The position numbers and the translations under genes are program-made. The notes beneath the pieces are model-generated. The model had not been told where the DNA came from and searched no databases. It saw only the letters and a list, made by a program, of their open reading frames with translations. This document shows, one piece after another, positions 45,750 to 58,576 of a DNA stretch of 64,000 nucleotides (position 1 is its first letter; every line of letters starts with the position of its first letter). The stretch comes from Podospora pseudoanserina. Taxonomy: Eukaryota > Ascomycota > Sordariomycetes > Sordariales > Podosporaceae. Location: positions 1,178,001-1,242,000 of the forward strand of contig NC_085925.1 of NCBI RefSeq assembly GCF_035222485.1, read 5' to 3'.

Positions 45750-48700
45750 ATGGAGGCCAAACTCTACGCCCCCGCCACGGCGCCCCTCACCTCTTCCGAG
45801 AAGCTCGTCACTCTTGAGCTTCAAGATGGTGTGGTCTACCAAGGCTACAGCTTTGGTGCCCCCAAGAGCATTGCCGGTGAACTGGTGTTCCAGACCGGCA
45901 TGGTTGGATATCCCGAGTCGGTGACAGACCCATCCTACCGCGGCCAGATTCTGGTCATCACATTCCCGCTGGTCGGCAACTACGGCGTCCCCTCGAGGGA
46001 AACAATGTGCGAGCTTCTGAAGGATCTTCCTGCCCACTTCGAAAGCCACCAGATTCACATCGCCGGTCTCGTCGTGGCCACCTATGCTGGCGAAGACTAC
46101 TCCCACTACCTCGCCACATCCTCATTGGGCGCATGGCTCAAGGAGGAGGGCATCCCCGCCATGTATGGCGTTGACACCAGAGCGCTCACAAAGCGCATTC
46201 GTGAGGAGGGTAGCATGCTCGGTCGCATGCTGTTGCAAAACGACAGCCTCGCCGACCTGGCGGCTCTTAACAAGGCCGGCCAGGACTGGAGGCCATATTT
46301 CGAGCAACTCGAATGGGTTGATCCCAACAAGAAGAATCTCGTAGCGGAGGGTGAGTTTAGGAGAGACCTTAAGTCAGCCTCATGCTCACCATCTCTTAGT
46401 GTCCATCAAGAAGCCCAAGCTCTACAGCCCCCCATCGGCTTCGGCCCTCAAGCACTCTACCGGCCGGTCGATTCGTATCCTCTGTCTCGACGTCGGTATG
46501 AAGTACAACCAGCTCAGATGCTTCCTCAAGCGTGGCGTTGAGGTTCTCGTTTGCCCTTGGGACTACGATTTCTCCAAGGAGGAATACGATGGTCTCTTCA
46601 TCTCCAACGGTCCTGGTGATCCCGCTGTGATGAAGGATACTGTGAAGCACATCTCTGCCGCCCTTGCTGAGAACAAAACGCCCATCTTTGGTATCTGCTT
46701 GGGACACCAGCTTCTTGCCCGCGCTTCTGGTGCGCAGACAGTCAAGCTGAAGTTCGGTAACCGCGGTCACAACATCCCCTGCACGAGCATGGTGACTGGC
46801 AAATGCCACATCACTTCCCAGAACCACGGTTATGCCGTTGATGCTGCTACCCTTCCCACTGGCTGGCAGGAGCTCTTCGTGAACGCCAACGACGGCAGCA
46901 ACGAGGGTATCATGCACGTCGACAAGCCCCACTTCAGTGTTCAGTTCCATCCCGAGAGCACCCCCGGCCCTCGCGACACCGAGTTCCTCTTTGATGTCTT
47001 CATTCAGACCGTCGTCAAGGCGTCCGAGGACAACAGTGTGCTTCAGAAACCTGTCCATTTTCCCGGCGGTACTGTCGAGGAGAACAACAAGCTGCACCCC
47101 CGTGTGTCGGTCAAGAAGGTTCTTGTTCTTGGCAGTGGTGGTCTCAGCATTGGCCAGGCTGGCGAGTTCGACTACTCTGGCAGTCAGGCTATCAAGGCGT
47201 TGAAGGAGGAGGGCATCTACACCGTCCTCATCAACCCCAACATTGCCACCATTCAGACCTCCAAGGGTCTTGCGGACAAGGTCTACTTCCTTCCCGTCAA
47301 TGCTGAGTTTGTTCGCAAGGTCATCATTCACGAGAAGCCTGATGCCATCTACTGCACTTTCGGTGGCCAGACTGCTTTGTCGGTTGGTATCCAGCTCAAG
47401 GATGAGTTTGAGTCTCTTGGTGTCAAGGTTCTCGGTACCCCCATCGACACCATCATCACCACTGAGGATCGTGAGCTCTTTGCCCGCAGCATGGACTCCA
47501 TCGGCGAGAAGTGCGCCAAGTCTGCCTCAGCCAACAACCTCGAGGAGGCTATGCACGTCGTCAAGGACATTGGCTTCCCCGTCATTGTTCGTGCGGCCTA
47601 CGCCCTTGGTGGCCTTGGCAGTGGTTTTGCCAACAACGAAGATGAGCTTCGTGAACTGTGCAGCAAGGCCTTTGCTGCCAGTCCTCAGGTTCTCATCGAG
47701 CGCAGTATGAAGGGCTGGAAGGAGGTCGAGTACGAAGTCGTCAGAGATTGCCAGGACAACTGCATCACTGTCTGCAACATGGAGAACTTTGATCCCCTTG
47801 GTATCCACACCGGTGATTCCATCGTTGTGGCTCCTTCTCAGACTCTCTCGGACGAGGACTACAACATGCTTCGCACCACCGCTGTCAACGTCATTCGCCA
47901 CCTTGGTGTTGTGGGCGAGTGCAACATTCAATACGCCCTGAACCCCTTCTCCAAGGAGTACTGCATCATTGAAGTCAACGCCAGACTGTCGAGATCCTCT
48001 GCTCTCGCCTCCAAGGCTACCGGCTACCCCCTTGCCTTCATTGCTGCGAAGTTGGGTCTTGGCATCCCTCTCAAGGACATCAAGAACTCGGTCACCAAGG
48101 TCACCTGTGCCTGCTTCGAGCCTTCTCTTGACTATGTCGTGGTCAAGATGCCTCGTTGGGACTTGAAGAAGTTCAACCGTGTTTCCTCCCAGCTCGGATC
48201 TTCCATGAAGAGTGTTGGTGAGGTCATGAGCATTGGTAGAACATTCGAAGAAGCGATCCAGAAGGCCATTCGCTCTATTGACTTCCACAACTTGGGTTTC
48301 AACAAGACCGAGAGCGCTTTGATCTCGCTGGATGACGAGTTGCAGACCCCCTCTGACCAGCGTCTGTTTGCCATTGCCAATGCCATGTACAATGGCTACT
48401 CGGTGAAACGCATCTGGGAGCTCACCCAGATCGACAAGTGGTTCCTCGACCGTCTCATGGGCTTGATTGACTATGCCAAGCACATGGAAGGTCTGAAGGG
48501 CCAGTCTCTCAACGCCAACACCCTGCTTCGCGCCAAGCAACTCGGCTTCTCTGATCGCCAGATTGCCAACTTTGTCGGTTCTTCTGAACTGCTGGTCCGT
48601 GATGTGCGCACCAAGGCCGGAATCACCCCATTCGTGAAGCAGATCGACACTGTCGCCGCCGAGTTCCCCGCCTACACCAACTACCTCTATACCACCTACA

Positions 48701-51700
48701 ATGCCAGCGAGCACGACATCGCCTTCAACGACCGCGGCGTCATGGTCCTTGGCTCTGGTGTTTACCGTATTGGCTCCTCAGTCGAGTTCGACTGGTGCTC
48801 AGTGAGAGCTATCCGCACATTGATGGAGTCGGGTATCAAGACAATCATGATGAATTGTAAGTTTACACTTTCGTTTCTCTCTCTCCTCTCCCATATGTTT
48901 TGAGGCCTTTGGACTATGTTTCAAGGCTTTTGGGCTATATTTCAAGGCCTTCTCGACTATCTCTGAAGGCGTCTCGGCTATCTTTCAAGGCCTATCGACG
49001 GTCTTTCAAGGCCTATCGATTTTCATTCGAGGCCTCTGGACTATCTTGGAAGACCTATTTTATGTTTTCAAAGGCTTTGAAAGATAGCCGAGAGGCCTTG
49101 AAAGATAGTCTGGAGGCGTGTTGGCTATCTTCAAAGGCCTTATCCCCGAGTGGCACTCGGTATATGTTTTGTCAACGGCGTCCCGGTTTTTAGTCTTCAC
49201 ACATCCTCTCAACCACTTTGACACCTTCCCGCACCCTTCCAAGAGCTTTAGTACTAATATTTTGACCGAAAGGCAATCCAGAGACCGTAAGCACTGATTT
49301 TGACGAAGCCGACAGGCTTTATTTTGAGGCCACCACTGTGAGTTTCGACCCCCGAGACTGTTTACTCGACCCCCTGAGAATCTTTTTTCTCAGCCCCCTG
49401 AGAACTTCTTGACCCTCTGAGGACCTCGCTCATAACGAATACTGACAATTCTACAGATGGAGACTGTGCTCGACGTCTATGAAGTTGAAAACTCGCAGGG
49501 CGTTCTAGGCGCCATGGGTGGCCAAGGGCCCAACAACATTGCCCTGCCCCTGTTCAGAGCTGGTGTCAAGATGCTCGGTACCTCGCCTGAGATGATTGAT
49601 TCTGCCGAGAACCGGTACAAATTCTCGCGTATGCTGGACCGCATTGGTGTCGATCAGCCTACCTGGAAGGAACTCACGAGCTTCGAGGAGGCCAAGGCCT
49701 TCTGTACCAAGGTCACTTACCCAGTGCTGGTCCGCCCCTCGTATGTTCTTTCTGGGGCTGCCATGAACACCGTCTACTCTGAGGGTGATCTCGAGTCCTA
49801 CTTGAAGCAGGCCACCGCTGTGTCTCCCGAGCACCCTGTCGTCATCACCAAGTACATCGAGAACGCAAAGGAGATCGAGATGGACGCCGTGGCCAAGAAC
49901 GGCAAGGTTGTTGGTCACTTTATTTCTGAGCACGTCGAGAACGCTGGTGTTCACTCCGGAGATGCCACTCTGGTTCTTCCTCCCCAGGACCTCGAGCCCA
50001 CTACCATTCAGCGCATCGAGGACGCCACCCGCAAGATTGCTGATGCTCTCAACATCACTGGTCCCCTCAATATTCAGTTCATTGCCAAGGACAACGACAT
50101 CAAAGTCATTGAGTGCAACGTTCGCGCGTCTCGCTCCTTCCCCTTCGTCTCCAAGGTCATGGGAGTGGATCTCATTGAGATGGCCACCAAGGCAATCATG
50201 GATGTTCCTTTCGAGGAGTATCCCAAGATCGATCGCACTGTTGACTCGGTTGCTGTCAAGGTCCCTCAGTTCAGTTTCTCGCGCCTGTCTGGTGCTGATC
50301 CTGTGCTGGGTGTCGAGATGGCCTCCACTGGTGAGGTCGCTTGCTTTGGCTCCGACAAGTATGAGGCTTACCTGAAGGGTCTCATGTCCACTGGCTTCAA
50401 GATCCCCAAGAAGAACATTCTGCTGTCTCTTGGTTCTTACAATGACAAGCTGGAACTTCTTCCCTCGGTTAAGAAGCTTGAGGAAATGGGCTACACCCTC
50501 TTTGCCACAGCAGGAACCTCCGACTTCCTGGCATCTCACGGAGTCAAGGCGCAGTACCTTGAGGTCCTTGGCAAGTCTGAACAGGAGGCTCAGAGAAGCG
50601 AGTACTCGCTGGTTGACCATCTGTCCAACAACAAGATCGACTTGTACATCAACTTGCCATCCAGCAACAGATACAGGCGCCCGGCCAGCTACGTGAGCAA
50701 GGGCTACCTCACTCGTCGTCTGGCTGTTGACTACCAAGTTCCTTTGGTTACCAATGTCAAGAATGCCAAGATCCTGATCGAGGCTATCGCCAGGCATTTT
50801 GAGCTGGAGGTCGGCATCACCGATTATCAGACCAGCCACCGTACTGTTCAGCTGCCTGGCCTGGTCAACATCGCCGCCTATGTGCCCGGTCTGGCTGTTA
50901 GGGACAGCGGGGATCTCCAGAGTGTCACCAAGGCTTCGATTGCTGCCGGATTCAGCATGATTCGCGTCATGCCCCTTGGAGAGGGTGAAGGCAACTCGAT
51001 CACAGAGGCAAAGTCCCTCAAGATCGCCCAGCAGAACAGCAAGCGTGGTGGCTATTGCGACTTCAACTTCTCCGTCACCGCTACCTCTGACAATGCTGAC
51101 AAAATCAGCCTTCTGGCCGGTGAAGTTGGCTCTCTGTTCATTCCTTTCAACCACATGTCCGGAAAGAACATCAGCAAGGTTGCTGCAGTCCAAGCACACT
51201 TTGATGCCTGGCCAACTCACAAGCCCATCATCACGGATGCTCGCACCACCGACTTGGCCTCCATCTTGCTGCTTGCCAGCCTCCACAACCGCCGCATTCA
51301 CGTCACCGCTGTCACCACCAAGGACGACATCAGATTGATTGCTCTTTGCAAGGCAAAACAGATGAATGTCACGTGCGATGTGTCCATTTATTCTCTGTAT
51401 CTGTCCCAGGATGACTATCCTGACTGCAGCTTCCTGCCCACTGCCAGGGACCAGGCTGCTTTGTGGCAGCACCTTGCCACCATCGACGTCTTCTCTATTG
51501 GAAGCCTGCCCTACCAGCTCGCTCAAAAATGGGGGAAGCCAACTGATGCCACTGTTGGCATCGCCGATGCACTCCCCCTCCTCTTGACCTCGGTTGTCGA
51601 GGGCAAGCTCACTATTGAGGATATCATGACACGTCTCCATGACAAGCCCAAGGAGATCTTTGAGCTCCACGACCAGATTGGCACCACTTTGGAGGTCGAG

Positions 51701-52994
51701 GTTGGCCGCACCTACACCGTCCCTGAGACCGGGCCCTGGTCTCCCTTCGCTGGGAAGGTTCTGAAGGGTGCTGTTCAGCGTGTGACATTCCAGGATCAGG
51801 TCGCATGTCTCGATGGCGTCGCCGTGGAAGGTTCCCCAAAGGGCAAGGACATGTCTACTCACGGAGCCATGCCTGCCATCGCCACCATCACCTCTCCTGC
51901 CTTGAAGCCACTTAGCCAAGCGTTGTCCCCGTTGCCAGACTCGAGACTCCTTGCCTCTCCTGCCCGTGGCCCCTTCACAAACAAGTTGCAGCAGCTTCTT
52001 TCCATGGATTCCCCATTCAGGAAGAAGCATGTTCTTTCCGTGACATCCTACAGCAGGCAGGACCTGCACCATCTCTTCGACGTTGCTGAGGAGATTCGCA
52101 ACCGCGTCGACCGCCAGGGTGTCCTTGACATTCTTCGCGGACGCCTGCTCGCCACCCTCTTCTACGAGCCGTCTACTCGCACCTCTGCCTCTTTCGATGC
52201 CGCCATGCAGCGTCTTGGCGGCCGCACCATTGCCATTACCACCTCGACTTCGTCGGTTCAGAAGGGTGAAACTCTCCATGACACGTTGAGGACGCTTGCC
52301 TGCTACGCAGACGCTGTCGTCCTCCGCCATCCTGATGAGAATTGCCTTGAGGTTGCCCCGATCATCCCTGTTCCCATCATCAACGGCGGTAACGGAAGCA
52401 AGGAGCACCCCACTCAAGCCTTCCTTGATCTCTTCACCATCCGCGAGGAATTTGGCTCCATGAAAGACTTGACCATCACCTTTGTTGGTGATCTCTTGCA
52501 CGGAAGACCCGTCCACTCCCTTGTGTACCTCCTCAAGCACTACCGCACCAACAACGTCAAGGTCAATCTGGTTTCCCCCAAGTCTCTGGCCTTACCGAAG
52601 GATATCTATAGGGACCTCAAGGAAGCTGGCCAGATTCTCTTTGAGAGTGAGAGCCTTACTCCCCAGATCTTGGAGTCCACCGACGTGCTGTACGTCACCC
52701 GCGTGCAAAAGGAGCGCTTCGAGGATCTCGCCGAGTACGACAGAGTCAAGAACTCTTATCGCATCGACCAGAGCACTCTCCGTAACACAAAGCCCAGCAT
52801 GCGCGTGATGCATCCTCTTCCCAGAAACGAGGAGGTTGCTGAGGAGGTTGACTTTGACCAGAGAGCCGCGTACTTCAGACAGGTGAGCACCCCCCCTTTT
52901 TCTTTCTCGTTCCTGAATAAACACTGACATACGACAACAGATGAAGCACGGTCTCCACTGCCGCATGGCTTTGCTCGCTCTTATTCTTTCTTAG
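45750..52994 (+). CDS. pyr-3: Carbamoyl-phosphate synthase / aspartate carbamoyltransferase fusion
   Basis: This protein catalyses the first two steps of pyrimidine synthesis (yeast URA2, Neurospora pyr-3). The CDS is join(45750..46350,46400..48856,49273..49337,49457..52882,52941..52994), 2200 aa, close to Ura2. The order is small CPSase subunit, then a glutaminase with Cys300 in GICLGHQL, then two ATP-grasp synthase halves ([37 protein letters not shown]). A regulatory domain, a dihydroorotase-like linker and ATCase ([24 protein letters not shown]) complete the protein. The linker has lost the metal-binding HxH of dihydroorotase: [12 protein letters not shown] stands where GLIDVHVHLREPG would be, so this activity is absent, as in other fungi. 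UTP feedback inhibition is known for the family. A 416-bp intron after codon 1019 is filled with repeats. Confidence 0.95.
48900..49140. repeat. AGGCCT repeat array and inverted repeat inside a pyr-3 intron
   Basis: The intron 48857-49272 contains nine or more copies of CTATCTTTCAAGGCCT or close variants at 20-27 bp spacing. The copies from 49071 to about 49110 are in the opposite orientation to those at 48946-48993, so these two blocks could pair over about 45 bp with a few mismatches around a loop of about 77 nt. The unit is shared with the arrays around AFG2. Confidence 0.8.
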
Positions 52995-53726
52995 AAGGAG
53001 TCGAGTTGATCATGACATCTATGGAATGGCGTTTGCTTTTTGTTCATTTTCTTTCAATAGTTATTATATATGGGACGAATGGGAAAAAGGATATGGATGG
53101 GAAAACTGGAAGGCATGTTGATTTTTGCGTTCTATTTGCTTTTCGAGTCAGTGGTATCTACGATAGATAGATCCTAGACCAAACGACTCTCCTGGACCGA
53201 GAACGACCTTGGAACCCTTTTTTTTTCTTCTGGTAGCATTTTCTTTGTTTGATGATATCTCATGACTTTGTATGAGTGATACCCTTTTGCATTGGGATGG
53301 CGTATGTATAGTTATGTTTTATGCACATGTATTTGGGTTGCATGTAGAGGCGTATGTGCGTTTGGGTTGGGTTTGGGGTGCTTTGTATTTACTGTATTTA
53401 TATGTATCATTAGATATGTCCATAATTGGATAACAATTCAATAATATGCTTTATTGTGTTGTGTTGTGTCCTCTTTTTGTCCAGTGTTGTGATGATGGAT
53501 GGGATGGTATCGAGTGTAAGAACATACAGAATCTCAGCACGAGAATCGTCCTCTCTCTGAATCATCTCCTGTTCCACCCGTCTGCGCGATGTCAGAAGAA
53601 AGCTAGGTGGAGTGAGGGCTCCTTTGATCAGATTGCGGCTTGATTATGTTTTGTTTCGTTTTGTTCTACCTGTTATGCATACATTCTACCGATAATTGAA
53701 GTAGATGAGAATTATGTATGTTACTC
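52995..53726. other. Convergent 3' region after pyr-3
   Basis: This AT-rich spacer has TTATATATGGG-like and TTTTTTTTT runs, and GTATTTATATGTATC near 53390. No gene was seen. Confidence 0.5.
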
Positions 53727-54162
53727 TTAGATGCCGCCACCACTCCGATCCACGCTCACGTAGAGGTCTCCCGCCTTCCTCCGCGCCGACTCGTTCTCCC
53801 TGGTGCGGGAGGAGGAGACTTGCTGGACGGCGAGGGCTGTGAGGGTTAGGGCTAGGGTTGCGGCTGCTAGGCGGGGGTTGCGGCTGTGAAAAGGGGCGTG
53901 TTAGTCAATGCTGGCAAAGGAATTGAAACTGTGAGAGGGGAGAGAGGGGTTTGGTGTAAAGACATAGAGCAATTTGATGACGTGGGGTAAGACTTTGCTG
54001 TGGTTGACAGGAGAGGTGAAGTTAAACGCTCGACTTCCGAATCGGGAGAGATAAGATGAGATAAGATGGGACATACCTCACGCCGCGCTTCATGGCGGGG
54101 GAAGAAGTAGTGGGGGTGGTGGTAGCTGCGGCAGCTTGACGGATGGGAGTGTGGGAGGGCAT
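53727..54162 (-). CDS. 80-aa membrane miniprotein
   Basis: This is a small spliced gene, complement(join(53727..53883,54077..54162)), encoding 80 aa. Exon 1 gives MPSHTPIRQAAAATTTPTTS then SPAMKRGV. Exon 2 gives SRNPRLAAATLALTLTALAV, a likely single membrane helix, then a charged segment (SRTRENESARRKAGD) and the ending LYVSVDRSGGGI. The intron has a GTATGT donor and a TTTTCACAG acceptor and keeps phase. C/G-rich third positions and the basic N terminus before the helix suggest a small organelle-membrane protein, perhaps mitochondrial. I cannot name the family. The start is the first ATG upstream of the spliced frame. Confidence 0.7.
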
Positions 54163-55970
54163 TGTGATATGTGATGGAGTTTTGGGGGGTGAGCTATCAA
54201 GATGTTGAAGTTGTTGGAGAGGTATGGTAGGTAGGTATGAAGTATGAAGGCGGTGAAGTAGACGGATGCGATGATGTTATGTCAAGAGTAGCGTGACGGA
54301 TATAGCAACAAAGATCTTCAACGGGACAGAAGGTAAATAGTGATGCTTCTCTAGATAACGGAATTGTTTTGCGAAAGGAGGAAGACAGAAAAGATCAAAA
54401 CCCCTTGATCTGTTACTTTCTTTACTTTTGAGCTGCCCCAAACGTTCGAGGCCCGGTTCCTAGGGGGGCAACAGTGGCACGCGACCAGGTGCATTGCATG
54501 AAGCTAGCTAGTCGGTGTTAGTGTGCTGCTGCGTAGCAGTGTTGCTGCCCCGCGATAAGATTGGCAGGGTGAGCTTGGCTGCCGGTGTTGGTTACCTAAG
54601 GTGGCGCACTGTACGGTTTTGATATCCGTCAGAGCACGGTGTTTTTATTTTGTTAAGGGTGAGGTTGAAGGTGGTAGGTTAGGTGCGGGGCATTGGGATG
54701 ATGATGACATGACATGACTCGGAGGTTACCGTGTTTCTGGGTTGGGGACTTTCTGCTTTTGGCGGGAATGTCGCAGATGTTATGCAAGGAGGGGAAAGTC
54801 GGGTTGTTTGGGGTTACACTGGGCTGATTGGCGATGAGGGCGGCGGTCATGGCGAGGATGTCATGGGAATCAGAGAGGGAGAGTTTTTGGGCGAGGAGGA
54901 GTGACGTTAGAGTTGAAATGACGTCCAACATTGAAGGTTTGGATGGTATACGTTTTGACGGTTGACCAGAGGTGAGGGGCTGTCAAGTTGAAGGTCAACA
55001 GCTATTGTTTGCATGGCAGTGGTGGTCAAGCAGTGATGTCTGATGATGAGACATGTCTTAGGTAGTGAATTTTGAATGGCCATCATAATCTTGGAACTTC
55101 AAATTCCATTGTCTACTGGAACATCAATCTTTCAAGAGTTCATTGAACCACTTTGTTGTTGGCGTTGCAGATGCATCAACACGTGGATGTGTCAGTCAGT
55201 TTACGCGCAATGATTGGTCAAGAAGCTAGTATCAGTGGAGAGGTCTTCCACGCCTTGACCTATATTCTTCAACATCAGCAAGCCTCGTCAGAGTGAGGAC
55301 TTGGTGTGCTGCATGGATATGGGCTTTGGGCTTGCATTTGAGGACAGTATCTGTAAGTATTTCCATTGCGACTCTTTCCGCTCCATGTTATATTGACTGA
55401 CGAGCTTGGGCGGCGGCGGCAGATCAGAAGCTGGGAGCTCGACGTGCTTGATAGGGCTGTTGGGGGCTGTGTAGCATGTAGCTGCAGCTCCTCGTTGTTC
55501 GGTTGGCGAATCGAGTGAGGCGGAATATTTGTATGTTTGATGGTTAATATGTTCAAATATGACTGGCGCTGGACCCGACTGCTGCCTGGCTGAGGCATCC
55601 TCTTTCGTTGAGCCTCCATGACGAGCAGGCCGCGAATACCCTTTCAGTGCGCATTTGAGGACAACAGGTCGCTGCAGTTTTTAGGCCATCTCAAAGCTGG
55701 AATGTCCGACCATCTTCACGTTCCCATTCCAGTTCATCCATTGTTCTTTCAGAGGAGCTCCCCCGCGCTTTCCTTTCACACCGACAACGTGGCGGGGTAA
55801 TTAGGTTCCAGCTTAAACTTTGCTGACGACCGCCATCTTGATATTGACCTTCAGTTTTCCTTCGGCTCGCGAGCTCGCGTGGCATCAAACTTAGCTTGGA
55901 CCAATTCCCTATCGCTTGCTGGCTCGCATCATCAGCATTCGCTGCCTATCCCGTCGTACAGAAAAGCGTC
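54163..55970. other. Divergent spacer upstream of the 849-aa gene
   Basis: This is 1.8 kb between a minus-strand and a plus-strand gene, so it carries both promoters. No coding sequence was recognised; a minus-strand open frame near 54.7-54.9 kb is short and without features. Confidence 0.45.
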
Positions 55971-58576
55971 ATGGAGCAACAACAACTTATCGATCAACTT
56001 ATCGACGACTGGGCGAGTACGCCCAGTCCACCAGCACAAGAAAATATGCCTATGGCTACTGAATCTGGATCACCAAGAGCTGTAACCTTCAGTGAGCCCC
56101 AACCGGAGCCTCCAAAACCACATCAACCCCATCCTGCGACCCGAAATGCCATACAGCAGAACTTCATGGACATTATGGCTACCAGATGCCACCTCGCCCC
56201 AGCCAAAGGCAAAGATACCTCCGTCTTGGCCTTCATCATCTTTCCCAAAGACTACATTGGAACCACTTGTGACGGCGGCCGATGGGGTGATTTCAAGCTC
56301 CGTATGAGCTACGGTTCGCTCATCGCTCTCAATTCTGCCAAGATCAACAACATGTTCAAACCCCGGGCCCAGGAGCGGTTCCGTCGCCGACTGGCTACTG
56401 ACCTAGGTGTGAAAGACCTGCCGGAAGGTGTCAAGTATGTTCTGGACTTCACGCCTCCGGTTGAGGGAGCTGAGCTAGCAGACCTTACTGCGAAGCTCTG
56501 GCTGCCCAAGATGGTCAAATTGTGGTTTCTTGCTGGCCACTATTCGCCAGACCCAGTCCTCAAATGTTTCCAAGATACTGATTTCCGGAGCCGGCTGATG
56601 GCAGACTCTGCAGTTGGCGCCATCATGGTAATGGGGCATGATGATATTTGCAGACGTCAGAACTGTGAGTTTTGTTGCCTCGTTAGATGTGGCTTTCTTG
56701 TTGCTAATAGTGCGATTTAGGCCTTACTGATGCATCTCCGTGGGAAGTTGACAGCAGTTGCCCGGGAATTGTTCCCGATGACGAAAGTACCCCGATGTGC
56801 CACATCCCCCCTTGGCGAAGAATTGAGGATTATTGTCCCATACGGCATCGTGTCTGCATCATGCGTGTTTTGCAGGCGATCAACGGGAAGGATCTGATGC
56901 TGAATTCGGCAGTAAGAATGTGGACCGTCGCGCAAGTGGCCATCTCTCTGGAGGTTCCACAGGTCGTGGTAAGCATCAATGACCCTATCGTTGATCTTGA
57001 TGGCAGGCTTACTGACTTTGCTCAGGTTGACCCGGTCACCCAATGGCTCAGTGCTCCTCCAAACACAAAGTTCACAGAAATTTGTCCCGAAAAAGCGTTT
57101 GAGCTTGCCTACGCGCTCAGAATCCCAAGTATCTTGACGGCCGCCTTCAAGATCCTGGTCAGCGAAACTGCCGTCGACTACGCCAAAGCGCTCCGGTCGC
57201 CACGTCTTCCTAAAGAAAGCTGGGTGCAGCGTCCCCGAGATGACTACGGCGACTTCCCTTCTGATCCCGTTGAATACGGCGCCCGGGCTTTTCTTGATAG
57301 GATGACGGGCAAATACAAGTTGCTCAAATCTGATGCCGTTTTCAACTATCTCCCCACCCGGATCGCTGAATGGGACCATCTCATGGCGACGAAACAAGTT
57401 ATCGATCGGTATGGGCATTCTGAGGTGAAGGAGGCCTATGAGCGACTGACCAGGGGTTTGGTACATATCGTTCACGAGTACGTGGACAGAGTGATGACAG
57501 CTGAAACGCAAGGTTGCGAGATTGATGGCCTTCCGCAGAAAGTGGTGGAGTTGGTGGAGGCTCAACGACGGCATTACGTCCCCGCAAAGTCCCATTTGCC
57601 CTTGCATCTGGTGTACTCAAAACTGGATCCCTCGCAAAAAGTTCTCACGCCGTACTTGTGGAGGAGTTTACGCGAGAAGCTCGAGACTCTTGCGGAGATG
57701 GCGAACACGAAGGTTGATGGTGATTATCTAGAGCAGCTCAGGCTCACGTTTAACAAGGAAATGTCGAGGATTCGCCATCCTGAGGCCGTGGAAATGTTGA
57801 GCGACATTGCGAGTGCTGGTGGTGGCAATCGCCAAGTCTGGACGGGGTGGTTTGACCTGTTCAAGTTCCACAGCGGGTTGCACTATGCGCTCAAGGACTT
57901 GACCACCAGGGTGCTGGGGCATCACGATGAGAACATGTTTTCGTTCTTCCTTTCGGACCACTTGCTGCTGAATATTGAGGATAGCGAGCTCAAGTACTTG
58001 CCGATTTGGGCGGATGGTGGGTTAGATGATGGGTCGGGGGGTGTTTTTCAGGAGGTCATTCCCGAGGCGGAGATGGGGCCAAGTGAGCCCGGGCCGGGTT
58101 ATCATACGGGGTACACGGTTGCGGGGACGGACACGGACATGGCCAGTACGGTTGGGTATGCGCCTACGATGGTGAGTAAATCTGATTTGGGGTTCGGAGA
58201 GCTGTTGTTGGATGATGCGACGGTGGCAAGGAGTGTGAGTGTTCAGCAGACTGGGGCTGGGGAGAGCGAGTGGGGTGGGATTATATCGGATAATAAGAGG
58301 AGGGTGGTGGCTGTGCCGAGTGAGATGACGAGCGAGGATCGGTTTACGGAGGGAGAGGATGGGGAGTGGAATGAGGCTATGTATGAGAGGCCGGCGGGGC
58401 ATCAGGCTGTTGGGCAGGCGTTGGAGGAGTATGTGGAGGAGCCAGGGTTGGAGGGTGGCTCTTTGAAGGGGAAAGGGGTGGACGATGTCATGAGTCTGGA
58501 TGATGACGATGATGACGATGGGACGTCGACGCTGGATGGGTTTGAGGATATGGATGATGTGAACTTTGGGCTTTGA
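55971..58576 (+). CDS. Hypothetical protein, 849 aa
   Basis: This protein is join(55971..56664,56721..58576). I do not recognise a family. The start MEQQQLIDQLIDDWASTPSP was preferred to a Met 25 codons upstream because it opens the hydrophilic head. The first half has a globular feel: VLAFIIFPKDYIGTTCDGGR, DFKLRMSYGSLIALNSAKIN and MVKLWFLAGHYSPDPVLKCF. These could be BTB/POZ-like strands and helices, but that is weak. The central part (residues 270-660) is rich in helices and Trp/Arg, with RPRDDYGDFPSDPVEYGARA. The C-terminal ~170 residues are disordered and acidic, ending in a run of Asp (LDDDDDDDGT) and DMDDVNFGL. Splicing across the 56-bp intron keeps phase. The function is unknown. Confidence 0.8.

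Noticed and set aside
49505-52540. Long minus-strand open frame of about 1000 codons opposite pyr-3
   Set aside because: It mirrors the strongly C-biased codons of the real plus-strand gene, which removes stop codons on the opposite strand. No family features are visible in its translation.
53835-53875. Telomere-like GGGTTAGGGCTAGGG
   Set aside because: It falls inside the coding exon of the 80-aa protein and encodes its Leu/Ala/Thr-rich helix; composition explains it.
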